DNA from: Stenotrophomonas beteli
Lineage (GTDB): Bacteria > Pseudomonadota > Gammaproteobacteria > Xanthomonadales > Xanthomonadaceae
Assembly: GCF_001431665.1 (NCBI RefSeq)
Contig: NZ_LLXV01000050.1
Span: 1 to 36,238, forward strand
Direction of reading: 5' to 3'
Length of the DNA stretch: 36,238 nt
Part shown: piece by piece, positions 25,368 to 36,153 of the stretch
Position numbering within the stretch: position 1 is the first letter of the stretch
Layout: each line of letters begins with the position of its first letter
Made by a program: the position numbers and the translations under genes
Notes under the pieces: model-generated
Seen by the model: the letters and a program-made list of their open reading frames with translations, nothing else
Databases searched by the model: none
Told to the model about the DNA's origin: nothing

Positions 25368-26459
25368 TTAGTTCTGGACGTTCAGCTCGGTACGACGGTT
25401 CTTGGCGCGACCTTCCGGGTTGTCCGAACCATCCGGGTTGGTGTTCGGAGCAATCGGACGGCTCTCGCCGTAGCCGATCGGGCCGACCAGGCGACCGGCG
25501 TCAACGCCGTTCTTGGTCAGGTAGTTGTACACGGCGGTGGCGCGACGCTCCGACAGCTTCTGGTTGTAAGCGTCGGTACCCTTCGAGTCGGTGTGACCGG
25601 CAACTTCAACGCGCAGATCCGGGTAACGCTTCAGGATCTCGGTGGCTTCGCTCAGGATCGCCACGGCGTCCGGACGCAGGTTCGACTTGTCGAAGTCGAA
25701 GTTGACGCCCTTCAGGTCGATGGAGACCGGCACCGGGCAACCGTCCGGACCGATGGTCTGACCCGGCTGCGAGTTCGGGCACTTGTCGTCGCAGTTGTTG
25801 ACGCCGTCACCGTCGTCATCCAGGTCGGCGCAGCTCGGGGCAACCGGAGCCGGAGCCGGAGCAGCCGCGACCGGAGCCGGGCCCAGCGGGATCACGACGC
25901 CGACCGAAGCCAGCACGTCGCCGAACCAGCTTTCGTCGCGGGCGGCAACGCTCTGGTCGTCGAAATCAGCGCGGTAGGCCACTTCGGCGCGGACAGCAAC
26001 GCGCTTGTCGAAGGTGGTCTGCAGGCCGACGCCCAGCTTGGCGGCAACGTTGCCGTCCTTGCGCTCACGCGGACCATTGTTGTCCAGCGCGGCGTACTCT
26101 TCTTCCGACTTCTGGTAGCCCAGGCCACCGACGATGTACGGGTTCCAGCCGCGGCCTTCCTTGATGAAGTGGCGACGCAGGTCCAGCGAGATGCCGTACT
26201 GCGACCAGTTCAGGTCCTGGTTGCTGTCGAAGTTCGGGTTCTGGTAGTTCAGCTCACCGTCCAGCGACCAGTTCGGGCTGATGAACTTACCCAGGCCCAG
26301 GGTCACGAACGGAGCGTCATTGGTCAGACGGTCGCTGTCCTGGAAGTTGAAGCCGGCCGAACCGGTCAGGTACCAGCGGTCATCGAACTCCTGCGCAGAA
26401 GCTGCCTGGGCAAAAGCCAGGCCGCCCAGCAGCGCTGCAGTAAGGATCTTCTTGTTCAT
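25368..26459 (-). CDS. ompA: OmpA/OprF-family outer membrane protein
   Basis: The 363-aa porin-like protein ties the outer membrane to peptidoglycan. It has a signal peptide (MNKKILTAALLGGLAFAQAASA, cut after 22) and an eight-stranded-type barrel (about 23-190). A Pro/Ala hinge follows (194-208), then a thrombospondin type 3-like calcium-binding stretch with paired cysteines (DLDDDGDGVNNCDDKCP, 213-228). The OmpA C-terminal domain (about 250-360) has NFDFDKSNLRPDA, the peptidoglycan-binding GHTDSKGTDAYN and LSERRATAVYNYL. AGGAG precedes the ATG. Codon choice is strongly uniform, as in highly expressed genes (my impression). Its own terminator lies downstream. Confidence 0.93.
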   Translation of the reverse strand: MNKKILTAALLGGLAFAQAASAQEFDDRWYLTGSAGFNFQDSDRLTNDAPFVTLGLGKFISPNWSLDGELNYQNPNFDSNQDLNWSQYGISLDLRRHFIKEGRGWNPYIVGGLGYQKSEEEYAALDNNGPRERKDGNVAAKLGVGLQTTFDKRVAVRAEVAYRADFDDQSVAARDESWFGDVLASVGVVIPLGPAPVAAAPAPAPVAPSCADLDDDGDGVNNCDDKCPNSQPGQTIGPDGCPVPVSIDLKGVNFDFDKSNLRPDAVAILSEATEILKRYPDLRVEVAGHTDSKGTDAYNQKLSERRATAVYNYLTKNGVDAGRLVGPIGYGESRPIAPNTNPDGSDNPEGRAKNRRTELNVQN

Positions 26460-26816
26460 TGAGTACAGCTCCTATTTCGGGGGTATGAAACCGGTAGAGG
26501 CATGGGCCAGCACTACTGCGTCGAAGCTCGACAGCCGATTCAGCACGCCACCGCCGCGAACATTATGCTCAGGCGGGTGAAGGCCATGTTAACAGTCCCG
26601 TAACATGTGAAGTGTTGCGCCCAACCGTCCAACGGTCCGACGTTGAAACCCTATACAGGATGATGAAAATCCGCAAGACCCTCACGCTGCAAGGGTTTGA
26701 CGGGATTTAAGTGCGGAAAACGACATACTGCGCGATACCACGCATCACAGCGTTCAGCGCATTTCGGCAAACGTGAGGAACCTTATGATGAGGGAACGCA
26801 CCCAGCCGGAGCCGCA
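26460..26816. other. Divergent intergenic region between ompA and the MDR gene
   Basis: This 357-base gap is more AT-rich than its surroundings. On the minus strand CATAAT (26562-26567) with a loose TTAACA 19 bases upstream (26587-26592) may form the ompA promoter, giving a leader of about 100 bases. The part nearest the MDR gene shows TTGAAA and TATACA motifs without good spacing. No gene is seen. Confidence 0.4.
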
Positions 26817-27833
26817 ATGAAAGCTGTCGCCCTGAGTCGTGAATCCGCCCCCCTCCTGCATGATGTCCATCTGCCCCCGCCGCTGCCGCCGGGTGGCCGC
26901 GACCTGCTGATCCGGGTCGAGGCGGTGTCGGTCAATCCGGTCGATGGCAAGCAGCGAGCCGCCACCGACCCGGCCACGCTCGACGTCCCCCGCGTGCTGG
27001 GCTGGGACGCTGCCGGCGTGGTCGAGGCGATCGGCGACGAGGTCACCCTGTTCGCCTCCGGTGACGAGGTCTATTACGCCGGCGACGTCACCCGACCGGG
27101 CTGCAACGCGCAGTACCAGCGGGTGGATGAACGGCTGGTGGCTCGCAAGCCCACCACGCTGGATTTCGCCGAAGCCGCCGCACTGCCGCTGACCACGCTC
27201 ACCGCCTGGGAACTGTTGTTCCAGCGCATGCCCCTGCATCTGGATGACCGTCGCCATGCCGGGCAGCACCTGCTGGTGATCGGAGGGGCCGGCGGCGTGG
27301 GATCGATCGCGATCCAGCTGGCCCGCCATGCTGGCTTCGAGGTGATCGCCACCGCTTCGCGTGACGCGTCGGTCGACTGGTGCCGGCAGATGGGCGCCCA
27401 CCACGTGATCGATCATCGGCAGCGCCTGCAACCCCAGCTGCAGGCACTGGGTATCGCCGAGGTGCAGGTGGCACTGAACCTGGCCGACACCGACCACTAC
27501 TGGGATGAGCTGGGCCAGCTGCTGGCACCGCAGGGCCATGTCGGCCTGATCGTCGAACCCCGCAGCGCGCTGCGGATCGGTGATCCGTACAAGGCCAAGT
27601 GCATCGGCATCCACTGGGAGTTCATGTTCGCGCGTGCGCGCTTTGCCACCGCCGACCGCATCGAACAGCACCGCATCCTCAGCCGGGCCGCCAGCATGAT
27701 CGATGCCGGCCAGCTGCGCGGCACGCTCAGCGAGACGCTGGGCGCGATCAACGCAGCCAACCTCGACATCGCCCATCAGCGCCTGGCCAGCGGACGCACG
27801 GTGGGCAAGCTGGCGCTGGCCGGCTGGGAATGA
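26817..27833 (+). CDS. MDR-superfamily oxidoreductase (zinc-type alcohol dehydrogenase-like)
   Basis: The 338-aa protein is a medium-chain dehydrogenase/reductase: a GroES-like N-terminal domain (RVEAVSVNPVDGKQR, GWDAAGVVEAIGDEV) and a Rossmann domain with VIGGAGGVGSIAIQLARHAG. The position normally holding a catalytic zinc Cys reads NPVDGK, and the four-cysteine structural zinc lobe is absent. It therefore resembles quinone oxidoreductase-like, zinc-free members even though the family is often named 'zinc-binding'. It probably uses NADPH; the substrate is unknown. The start is fixed by GGAG six bases upstream of the ATG. No operon partner is evident; a repeat pair follows. Confidence 0.85.
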   Translation: MKAVALSRESAPLLHDVHLPPPLPPGGRDLLIRVEAVSVNPVDGKQRAATDPATLDVPRVLGWDAAGVVEAIGDEVTLFASGDEVYYAGDVTRPGCNAQYQRVDERLVARKPTTLDFAEAAALPLTTLTAWELLFQRMPLHLDDRRHAGQHLLVIGGAGGVGSIAIQLARHAGFEVIATASRDASVDWCRQMGAHHVIDHRQRLQPQLQALGIAEVQVALNLADTDHYWDELGQLLAPQGHVGLIVEPRSALRIGDPYKAKCIGIHWEFMFARARFATADRIEQHRILSRAASMIDAGQLRGTLSETLGAINAANLDIAHQRLASGRTVGKLALAGWE

Positions 27834-30779
<2,946 letters not shown>

Positions 30780-30792
30780 TGAGCGCCTGAAT

Positions 30793-30817
30793 GGGGGACG
30801 GAATGTGATTTCCGTCA
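30793..30817. repeat. Short GGGGACGGA-type palindrome after fadH
   Basis: GACGGAA-TGTGAT-TTCCGTC forms a 7-bp stem with a 6-base loop and starts like the long palindrome at 10789-10853. It looks like a deleted relative of that family. Confidence 0.5.
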
Positions 30818-30924
30818 CCTCTGTCGAACCTGAATGTCAAGCCGGGCGGTTCACGATGCGTTCGGCTATGCCCCCCTACCTTGCGCCATCTTTCCGCTCA
30901 CCAGCCAGTTTCCGGTGAGCCGGC

Positions 30925-30993
30925 GCAGCCCCCACGATCGGTACTGGTCGTTTCTTTTGGGGCTGCCCACGGGGCGGCCCCGATGGCCGCCTC
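30925..30993 (+). promoter_or_regulatory. Two strong hairpins in the region before the SleB gene
   Basis: GCAGCCCC (30925-30932) pairs with GGGGCTGC (30959-30966), enclosing a smaller ACGA/TCGT hairpin. A second stem pairs 30971-30979 with 30985-30993. They lie 85 to 155 bases before the SleB-domain gene, in a 298-base gap otherwise without a gene. They could be a structured leader, a small RNA or part of a terminator; no known riboswitch class is recognised. Confidence 0.4.
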
Positions 30994-31077
30994 CCCATGA
31001 CGCCAAGTCGTACCCCGCCTCCTGTCGCCCCCGCGGCCGGAACCGGAAGGTGCGGCCCATACGGAGCAAGGAGTTAT

Positions 31078-31536
31078 ATGAAACTGGCCTGGATTCTCTG
31101 GCTGTCGCAGTTGTTGCCGCAGCCGGCCGCTGATTCACTGTGTCTGAGCACCACCGTGTACCTGGAAGCCCGCGACCAGACCCTGCGAGGCCAACAGGCC
31201 GTCGCCGAGGTCGCCCTGCGTCGCCTTGACAGCGGCCTGTGGGGCGACTCGATGTGCCAGGTGGTCACCGCGCGCAAGCAGTTCGCGCCGACCATCGTCT
31301 CCCCCGGCACCCAGCTGGGCAACGACGCGGCCTGGAGCGAGGCAATGAACGTGGCCTTCGACGCCGAGCGCAACTGGGCGCTGCCGGCCGGCGAGCGCCG
31401 CGAGATCGTGCCCGGTGCCAGCCACTTCGCCGCGTTGTCCATCGCCAGCCCGAACTGGCGCAACGCCTACCAGGTGGCCACCATCGGCGATCACACCTTC
31501 TATAAGGTGCAGAACCTCAAGCCGCGGCAGTCGTAA
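31078..31536 (+). CDS. Cell wall hydrolase, SleB domain
   Basis: The 152-aa protein is mostly a single SleB/Hydrolase_2 domain, a lysozyme-like lytic fold first described in Bacillus spore cortex lysis and also found in non-spore-forming proteobacteria. The hallmark is CLSTTVYLEARDQTLRGQQA, with the likely catalytic Glu30, followed by VAEVALRRLDS, MCQVVTARKQF and PGASHFAA. The N-terminal ~19 residues (MKLAWILWLSQLLPQPAA) act as a short signal sequence, placing it in the periplasm. The start is supported by AAGGAG four bases upstream. Expected activity is peptidoglycan cleavage during growth; the precise bond is not determined. A hairpin-rich untranslated region precedes it. Confidence 0.87.
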   Translation: MKLAWILWLSQLLPQPAADSLCLSTTVYLEARDQTLRGQQAVAEVALRRLDSGLWGDSMCQVVTARKQFAPTIVSPGTQLGNDAAWSEAMNVAFDAERNWALPAGERREIVPGASHFAALSIASPNWRNAYQVATIGDHTFYKVQNLKPRQS

Positions 31537-31620
31537 CGATCCGTGCTGGCGGCAGCGTTGCCGCCCGCTGGCAGGCTCTGGGATAGTGGGCGTTTCCCGC
31601 CCGCATCACCTGGAGTTCCC

Positions 31621-32232
31621 ATGAAGCTGTACAGCAAGCCCGGTGCCTGTTCCACCGCCGACCACATCGCCCTGCAGTGGACCGGCCAGCCGTTCGAGGT
31701 CGAACTGCTGAACAAGGACACCCTGAAGGGTCCGGAATTCCTCAAGATCAACCCGGCTGGCGCGGTACCCGCGCTGGTCGATGGCGATTTCGTGCTGCTG
31801 CAGAACGCCGCGATCATGGGCTACATCGCCGACAGCTTCCCGCAGGCCGGCCTCGGCGGTGATGGCAGCCCGCGCCAGCGCGCCGAAGCCACCCGCTGGC
31901 TGGCCTTCGTCAATTCCGACGTGCATCCGGCGTTCTCGCCGCTGTTCGCGCCGGGCAAGTTCATTGCCGACGAAGGCCAGTACGACGCAATCCGCGCCGC
32001 CGCGCACAAGCGCCTGCGTGGCCTGTTCGAGACCGCCGACAAGCAGTTGGCCGACAAGCCCTGGCTGGCCGGCTTCCGCAGCTTCGCCGACCCGTACTTC
32101 TACATCACCCTGCGCTGGGCCGCCGGCACCAAGGTCGACCTGTCCGGCCTGGACAACCTGGCCGCCTACAAGGCGCGCATGGACGCCGATGCCGGCGTGC
32201 AGGCCGCGCTGAAGGCCGAAGGCCTGGCCTGA
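31621..32232 (+). CDS. Glutathione S-transferase, beta-class-like
   Basis: The 203-aa cytoplasmic enzyme has the thioredoxin-like N-terminal domain starting MKLYSKPGACSTADHIAL, in which Cys10 is the residue bacterial beta-class enzymes use in place of Tyr/Ser. NPAGAVPALVDGD (about 44-56) carries the cis-Pro loop, and LLQNAAIMGYIAD contacts glutathione. The all-helical C-terminal domain runs from about 85. Substrate is not predictable. GGAG lies five bases before the ATG. It stands alone, with palindromic elements downstream. Confidence 0.9.
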   Translation: MKLYSKPGACSTADHIALQWTGQPFEVELLNKDTLKGPEFLKINPAGAVPALVDGDFVLLQNAAIMGYIADSFPQAGLGGDGSPRQRAEATRWLAFVNSDVHPAFSPLFAPGKFIADEGQYDAIRAAAHKRLRGLFETADKQLADKPWLAGFRSFADPYFYITLRWAAGTKVDLSGLDNLAAYKARMDADAGVQAALKAEGLA

Positions 32233-32240
32233 TCTTGGTC

Positions 32241-32331
32241 AGGGGTCAGAGCCGTTCGCGTGGCGAACGGATCTGACCCCATCGGCCACCAGGCGGGGTC
32301 GGATCCGCCTGCGCAGCAGGCGGCTCCGACC
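32241..32331. repeat. Two adjacent palindromes of the GGGGTCRGA family
   Basis: The first, 32241-32280, has ends GGGGTCAGAGCCGTTCG and CGAACGGATCTGACCCC. The second, about 32294-32331, has GGGGTCGGATCCGCCTG and CAGGCGGCTCCGACCCC. Both are strong hairpins and lie between the convergent glutathione transferase and SUFU genes. Confidence 0.75.
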
Positions 32332-32351
32332 CCTCGATATCATTCGCGCGA

Positions 32352-33407
32352 TCAGCCGATCTGGCGGATCACTTCCCCCTTGGCATCGCGCAGGTAGGTC
32401 GGCATCACTTCGATGCGCAGCGCCGCCGCCACCGGGTACATCCCGCGCTCGGCACGCACGCCCGCCAGGGCCTGCAGTCCGGCCTCGTCCAGTGCCCAGC
32501 GCGCGCTGTCGGCGGAGACGTCGCCCACCTCACCGCGCCCGGCCGGAATGAATTCCCACTGCCGCTCGCGGCTGACCAGTTCCAGCGATTCGCCGTGGCG
32601 CAGGCGCAGGGGCAGCAGCTCGCACACGCTGGCGACCTGGCCGGCCCCCAGCACCAGCGTGGTGATGCCCGCCTCCTGCCGCCAATCCAGTGTCTCGATG
32701 AACAACATGCCGGTGCTGGAGCCCTCGCGCTCGCTGCCGGCCTGCACCTGTGCGGCCAGTGCCGGATCTTCCAGCAGGTTGCCGCGATGCAGGTCGCTGA
32801 TCCACAGCGGCATCGCCGGCTGCAGCGCCTCCAGCACGCCGCGCGTGGACCAGCGCTTGACCGCTTCCATCTCCTCATCGGTCAGTCCGACCAGCTGCAG
32901 GAACTGCAGGTGGCCATTGGCGGTGCCGCGTGCCGGCAACTGCGGGTCGGCGATGAACGCCAGATGGCACAGCCGCGTGTCGGTCTCCAGCGCGATCGGG
33001 CCGTTGGCATTGAGGTGGTGGCCGTCCTCGAACACATTGCCACTGCCGAACACGTAGCGCGCCAGGTTCTGCAACAGGTTCATCGGCCACACCGGCGGCG
33101 TGCTGCCGGCATTCTCACCGGGTTCGGCAGCGAGGCGGAAGGTCAGCTCGAAACCATAACCGCTGGCATCTGCGTCACTGCTCTCCTTGGCGTACAGCTC
33201 GGAGAAGCCGTAGGTGATGTAGTGCCAGTGCGGTATCGGCGCATCGGCCCAGTACACACTGATGCCATCGAGCGGATCCTGGCCACCCAGCGTGTACGGA
33301 AGCGCAGTGCCGTAGTGACGCGGCTCCTGCCCGGCATACAGCGGCGCCAGCGCCGCATTGATCGCATCCCAGCCAGGGGTGTCGGTGTCGTCGTGGTCGT
33401 CCTGCAC
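32352..33407 (-). CDS. Suppressor-of-fused (SUFU) domain protein
   Basis: The 351-aa protein contains a bacterial SUFU domain in its first ~200 residues: GWDAINAALAPLY, DPLDGISVYWA, PHWHYITYGFSELY, GFELTFRLA and PMNLLQNLARYVF. The rest (about 210-351) is an associated region ending in a strand-rich segment. In animals SUFU regulates Hedgehog transcription factors. Bacterial SUFU proteins have been proposed as immunity proteins against polymorphic toxins, but most are uncharacterised. The GTG at 33407 is chosen because AAGGAG lies six bases upstream, better than any ATG. No toxin gene is visible next to it. The 167-aa gene lies 46 bases upstream on the same strand and may be co-transcribed. 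Confidence 0.82.
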   Translation of the reverse strand: MQDDHDDTDTPGWDAINAALAPLYAGQEPRHYGTALPYTLGGQDPLDGISVYWADAPIPHWHYITYGFSELYAKESSDADASGYGFELTFRLAAEPGENAGSTPPVWPMNLLQNLARYVFGSGNVFEDGHHLNANGPIALETDTRLCHLAFIADPQLPARGTANGHLQFLQLVGLTDEEMEAVKRWSTRGVLEALQPAMPLWISDLHRGNLLEDPALAAQVQAGSEREGSSTGMLFIETLDWRQEAGITTLVLGAGQVASVCELLPLRLRHGESLELVSRERQWEFIPAGRGEVGDVSADSARWALDEAGLQALAGVRAERGMYPVAAALRIEVMPTYLRDAKGEVIRQIG

Positions 33408-33453
33408 GCGGGACTCCTTGTGGGGAAGTGAACCGATCACTTTACGCGGTGGC

Positions 33454-33957
33454 TCAGGCCTGCACGACCTCATCGCCTGCGTTCAGCACGGCCGACTGGG
33501 TTTCCTGCCACCAGCGCTGCGCCAATGCCGGGCTGCGCGCCTTGCCCACCGCCGCCAGCAGTTCCGGGCACAGGCGCTCCAGCGCCAGCGCGTCGGTGCA
33601 GCGTTCGATCTTCAGCTGCATGAAATAGCCCTTCAGGCCCAGGTGGCGGCGCACCGCCTCGCTCATCGCGTCGTACAACTGCTGGTACAGCGCCGGATCC
33701 TGTTCGCGGCCGGTGCTGATACCGCGCGCCGGTGCGGATTCAGCGCTTCCGCCGATCACTTCGATCAGGCCCTGCGCGGCCAGCTGCTCCAGTGCATCCG
33801 GTGGTGCGCGCAGGCCTTCGAACAGGCCGCGCAGTTCAGTGTCATCGCGATGGCCATCGACCATCAGCAGGATCGAACGCAGTGCTGCCGGCAGGCGCCG
33901 GCTGCGGTCTTCGATTTCCTGACGGCCAGCAGCCGTCTTGGCGTGCAGCAATGCCAT
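33454..33957 (-). CDS. Unknown 167-aa protein upstream of the SUFU gene
   Basis: I do not recognise a named family. The N-terminal half (RSRRLPAALRSILLMVDGHR, then ELRGLFEGLRA, ALEQLAAQGLIEVIGG) looks like a small winged-helix-type domain of the kind seen at the ends of proteobacterial regulators. A short disordered link (GGSAESAPARGISTGRE) leads to a helical C-terminal half rich in Leu, Arg and Glu. There is no signal peptide or membrane segment. A strong purine-rich ribosome site (GAGGGAGGGGGAGG) three bases before the ATG sets the start. It precedes the SUFU gene by 46 bases. Confidence 0.72.
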   Translation of the reverse strand: MALLHAKTAAGRQEIEDRSRRLPAALRSILLMVDGHRDDTELRGLFEGLRAPPDALEQLAAQGLIEVIGGSAESAPARGISTGREQDPALYQQLYDAMSEAVRRHLGLKGYFMQLKIERCTDALALERLCPELLAAVGKARSPALAQRWWQETQSAVLNAGDEVVQA

Positions 33958-34110
33958 TGCCTCCCCCTCCCTCGATGCGCAATGCCGGCGCACCCTTGCG
34001 GGCACGCTCCCCTGTGTGCCATCCCCTGACGGGGCGCGCCTTCCCCGGCGCGCGCCGCGTGTTGCAGGTCGATGACAGGCCGAGCTTAGCGCATGTTCTG
34101 GACGCGGAGG

Positions 34111-34175
34111 GTAGTGCCGGCCGCTGGCCGGCAACCCCGGGATTGATGGGGGCGCCGGCCAGCGGCCGGCACTAC
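34111..34175. repeat. Inverted dimer of GTAG-headed (SMAG-type) units
   Basis: 34111-34132 (GTAGTGCCGGCCGCTGGCCG) and 34154-34175 are exact inverted copies of 22 bases around a 21-base spacer. Each arm is itself a hairpin. The dimer lies between prpE and the 167-aa gene. Confidence 0.85.
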
Positions 34176-34179
34176 CCGG

Positions 34180-36060
34180 TCAGCGGCCCAGCGCGCGACG
34201 GATCTCCTCCAGCGCGCCGGGGTCATCCAGGGTCGACAGGTCACCCGGGTCACGCTGCTCGGCCAGCGCCTGCAGGGAGCGCCGCAGCAGCTTGCCGGAC
34301 CGCGTCTTGGGCAACGCGTTGACCACATGCACGTGCGCCGGGCGTGCCACCGCACCGAGCGAATGGGTCACCGTCGCCATCATCTCGGCCACCACCGGCG
34401 CCGGATCCTCGCCATCGAGCCCCTGCTTCAAGGTGACGAACACCAGTGGCACCTGCCCCTTCAGTTCGTCCTTGACTCCGATCACGGCCGCCTCGGCCAC
34501 GCGCGGATGGCTGGAAATGGCCTCCTCGATCTCGCGCGTGCCCAGGCGATGCCCGGCCACGTTGATCACATCGTCGGTGCGCCCCAGGATGAAGGTGTAA
34601 CCGTCGTCATCGCGGATCGCCCAGTCCAGCGAGCTGTACAGCAGTTCCTTGAAATGGCTGAAGTAGCTCTGCAGGAAGCGGCTGTCGTCGTTCCACACCG
34701 TGCTCATGCAGCCCGGCGGCAACGGCGGCGACACCACCAGCACCCCCTTCTGCCCCGGTGCGACTTCCTCGCCGGTGTTCTCGTCGATCACCTTCATGCG
34801 GTAACCCAGATTGGGAAAGCCCGGCGAGCCGAAGCGCACCGGCTTCATCTCCAGGCCCGGCAGCAGGGTCAGCGCCGGCCAACCGGTTTCGGTCTGCCAG
34901 TAGTTGTCGATGATCGGCTTGCCAAGCGCTTCGCTGATCCAGTGCGCGGTCGGCTCGTCCAGCGGCTCGCCGGCCAGGAACAGGTACTTCAGCGCGCGCA
35001 GGTCGTGGCGATGGATGAAGTCCGCGTCGTGCTTCTTCAGCACACGGATGGCGGTGGGCGAGGAGAACATGGTGCGCACGTTGTACTGCTCGCACAGTGC
35101 CCACCAGATGCCCGGGTCCGGATTCGTCGGCAGCCCTTCATACAGCAACGAAGTGCAGCCGCCGATCAGCGGGCCGTACACGTTGTAGGAATGCCCTACC
35201 GCCCAGCCGACATCGGAGGTGGAGAACATCACCTGCCCCGGCCTGCAGTCGAACACGGTTTCCATCGACTGCGCCATCGCCACCGCATAGCCGCCGACAT
35301 CGCGCTGCACGCCCTTCGGCTTGCCGGTGGTGCCGGAGGTGTACAGCAGATAGCTCGGCTCGCTCGCCTCCAGCCACTGCACCGGCACATCGACTTCGCC
35401 GATCTGCGCGCGCAGCGTGGCGTAGTCCACATCACGGCCGGGCACCCGCGGTTCGGCCGCGTCCAGCCCGCGCGAGACGATCAGCACGTGCGGCGGCGGT
35501 GCACTGGCCTCGGCGCAGGCCGCATCGACCATCGGCTTGTACGGAATCAGCTTGCCGCCGCGCATGCCGGCATCGGCGGCGATCAGCAGTTTCGGTTTCG
35601 CATCGTCGATGCGCAGCGCCAGGTTGTGCGCGGCAAAGCCGCCGAACACCACCGAGTGCACCGCACCGATGCGCGCACAGGCCAGCATGGCGAATACCGC
35701 CTCGGCCATGTTCGGCATGTAGATCACCACACGGTCACCGTGACCGACGCCGAGGTGCTTGAGCACGGCAGCGAAGTCGTTCACTTCCCGATACAGCTGG
35801 CGATAGGTGATCTCGCGGGTGCTGTTGGTCTCGGTGGAAATGGCAACCAGCGCGAGCTGGTCGGCGCGCTCGGCCAGATGGCGGTCGACGGCGTTGTAGC
35901 AGAGATTGGTTTCACCGCCGACGAACCAGCGCCGGAACGGCGGGTTGCTGTAGTCGAGTACCTGCTGCGGCGGTTTGTGCCAATGGATGCGCTTGGCTTC
36001 CTCGCCCCAGAAGGCCTCCGGCTCGTCGATCGAGCGACGGTAGGTTTCCTCGTAGTTCAT
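34180..36060 (-). CDS. prpE: Propionate--CoA ligase
   Basis: PrpE (626 aa) activates propionate to propionyl-CoA through an acyl-adenylate. It belongs to the acetyl-CoA synthetase family but follows E. coli PrpE (628 aa) over its length: MNYEETYRRSIDEPEAFWGE, the DYSNPPFRRWF and TNLCYNAVDRHL block, IPYKPMVD, and the C-terminal DPGDLSTLDDP. The ATP-binding P-loop is YTSGTTGKPKG at 240-250; DNYWQTETGWP and GRTDDVINVAGHRLGT are adenylate-forming motifs. K590 in PKTRSGKLLRR is the conserved lysine that lysine acylation regulates in this family. GGGAGG lies before the ATG. No other prp gene is in the window, so it is not in a visible methylcitrate operon. Confidence 0.92.
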   Translation of the reverse strand: MNYEETYRRSIDEPEAFWGEEAKRIHWHKPPQQVLDYSNPPFRRWFVGGETNLCYNAVDRHLAERADQLALVAISTETNSTREITYRQLYREVNDFAAVLKHLGVGHGDRVVIYMPNMAEAVFAMLACARIGAVHSVVFGGFAAHNLALRIDDAKPKLLIAADAGMRGGKLIPYKPMVDAACAEASAPPPHVLIVSRGLDAAEPRVPGRDVDYATLRAQIGEVDVPVQWLEASEPSYLLYTSGTTGKPKGVQRDVGGYAVAMAQSMETVFDCRPGQVMFSTSDVGWAVGHSYNVYGPLIGGCTSLLYEGLPTNPDPGIWWALCEQYNVRTMFSSPTAIRVLKKHDADFIHRHDLRALKYLFLAGEPLDEPTAHWISEALGKPIIDNYWQTETGWPALTLLPGLEMKPVRFGSPGFPNLGYRMKVIDENTGEEVAPGQKGVLVVSPPLPPGCMSTVWNDDSRFLQSYFSHFKELLYSSLDWAIRDDDGYTFILGRTDDVINVAGHRLGTREIEEAISSHPRVAEAAVIGVKDELKGQVPLVFVTLKQGLDGEDPAPVVAEMMATVTHSLGAVARPAHVHVVNALPKTRSGKLLRRSLQALAEQRDPGDLSTLDDPGALEEIRRALGR

Positions 36061-36153
36061 GACGCAGCCCTCCCAGACAAAGTCATGGGTTCGAGGATAG
36101 TCCGGCGCTGCCGCGCGGGCCGCCCTACCTTGGTAGGGGGTGGGGTTTGTTCT

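Noticed and set aside
30780..31077. A known riboswitch (for example cyclic-di-GMP class) before the SleB gene
   Set aside because: I could not match a conserved core; only generic GC-rich hairpins are visible.
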